From contig JADJFV010000033.1 of the NCBI GenBank assembly GCA_016708435.1, positions 124,001 to 188,000 on the forward strand: a stretch of 64,000 nt of DNA, read 5' to 3'. This document shows, piece after piece, positions 63,681 through 64,000 of this stretch. Positions within the stretch are counted from its first letter, which is position 1; each line of letters starts with the position of its first letter. The notes below the pieces were generated by a model. The model was not told the origin of the DNA. It saw only the letters and a list, made by a program, of their open reading frames with translations, and searched no databases. This stretch comes from Leptospiraceae bacterium (GTDB lineage: Bacteria > Spirochaetota > Leptospiria > Leptospirales > Leptospiraceae). Both the position numbers and the translations under genes were made by a program.

Positions 63681-64000
63681 TCATAATCGTTTATCTATTT
63701 CAGTATTAATACTTCCGATGTCTTTTACTAAGCAATAATCCCACTTTCCTTTCGAGCCTTCTTGGTTAACAGCCTTTACCCACCGAAGCGCCGCAGCTTT
63801 TTTTAGTTCTACATCTTGGTTGAAATCATAACCCTTGGTTTCTAAGATTAAGTTTAAAATTGAGCCATCGGTCTTTTGAATCTTCACAATAAAATCAGGT
63901 TCATATTCATGTTGCTCTTCATTTTTCTGATATAAAATCCCAAAACCAAGACCAGTATTTTTAATGAAGCTAATAACGTTTTTATTTCCATCTAAAACAT
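63681..64000 (-). CDS. C-terminus of a type III restriction enzyme (Res)-like helicase/nuclease, partial
   Basis: The frame is open to the window edge. It reads FIKNTGLGFGILYQ, then YEPDFIVKIQ, LNLILETKGYD and AALRWVKAVN, KGKWDYCLVKD. This is the PD-(E/x)K-type nuclease end of type III restriction subunits (D in PDF, E-x-K in ETK). An internal GTG at 63887 would be a false start. The methyltransferase should lie further left on the chromosome, beyond the window edge. Confidence 0.75.
   Translation of the reverse strand, partial: VLDGNKNVISFIKNTGLGFGILYQKNEEQHEYEPDFIVKIQKTDGSILNLILETKGYDFNQDVELKKAAALRWVKAVNQEGSKGKWDYCLVKDIGSINTEIDKRL

Overview
The window is AT-rich chromosomal DNA from a spirochaete of the Leptospiraceae or a close relative. 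The lineage call rests on four things. There is an adjacent flaA2-flaA1 pair of periplasmic flagellar sheath genes. The GreA is a giant of about 918 residues, as in Leptospira and Borrelia. A small PUR-type nucleic-acid-binding protein is present. A DUF1574-like protein is paired with an MBOAT acyltransferase. No rRNA, tRNA, CRISPR array or intact insertion sequence was recognised.

Layout. 1-5.6 kb: a degenerate serine-hydrolase-like membrane protein, then a leftward ftsH / unknown / YdjM-like operon. 6.2-13.7 kb: metK plus a split-transketolase C-terminal subunit, the PUR protein, flaA2, flaA1 and the giant GreA. 13.8-17.2 kb: an O-antigen-type ABC exporter, then radC with a small upstream gene behind a dyad-rich divergent control region. 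17.2-26.8 kb: hybrid histidine kinase, short UvrD-like helicase, calcineurin-type phosphatase, GT28-like glycosyltransferase, ileS. 26.8-32.2 kb: an accessory stretch with palindromic repeats, a frameshifted lipoprotein gene, queG, mutY and a TumE-like toxin-antitoxin pair. 32.2-42.3 kb: UbiD decarboxylase, a chemoreceptor, a photoactive yellow protein (PYP) homologue with two unknown partners, a thioredoxin-like protein, hisE, MBOAT/DUF1574 and an aromatic amino acid ammonia-lyase. 42.3-58.2 kb: surface lipoproteins, two FecR proteins, pckG, a 7TM/SpoIIE/TPR protein, a MarR-regulated unit and a HAD phosphatase. 58.2-64 kb: a frameshifted REC-GGDEF-EAL gene, a zinc-ribbon/SPFH pair, an AlbA_2 protein and the end of a probable type III restriction subunit.

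The most interesting system is at 34.1-42.3 kb. The gene at 35960-36328 aligns without gaps to PYP through the chromophore pocket and keeps the chromophore cysteine (C66, PYP C69), Y42, E46 and M100 equivalents. It sits in a same-strand cluster with a chemoreceptor that has almost no periplasmic domain, a coiled-coil repeat protein and an unknown ORF that is in frame with PYP across a single TAA. About 4 kb downstream, the ammonia-lyase carries the His-Leu selectivity pair and other motifs of tyrosine ammonia-lyase, the enzyme that makes p-coumarate, the PYP chromophore precursor. Together they suggest a blue-light chemotaxis module with local chromophore supply. The chromophore-activating CoA ligase is not in the window, and the TAL is not in the same transcription unit.

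Two genes (27.3-28.2 kb and 58.2-59.8 kb) appear interrupted by single-base frameshifts that could be real, phase-variable or assembly errors. radC has no ATG, GTG or TTG where its conserved N-terminus begins, and a CTG overlapping the upstream stop codon is proposed as its start.
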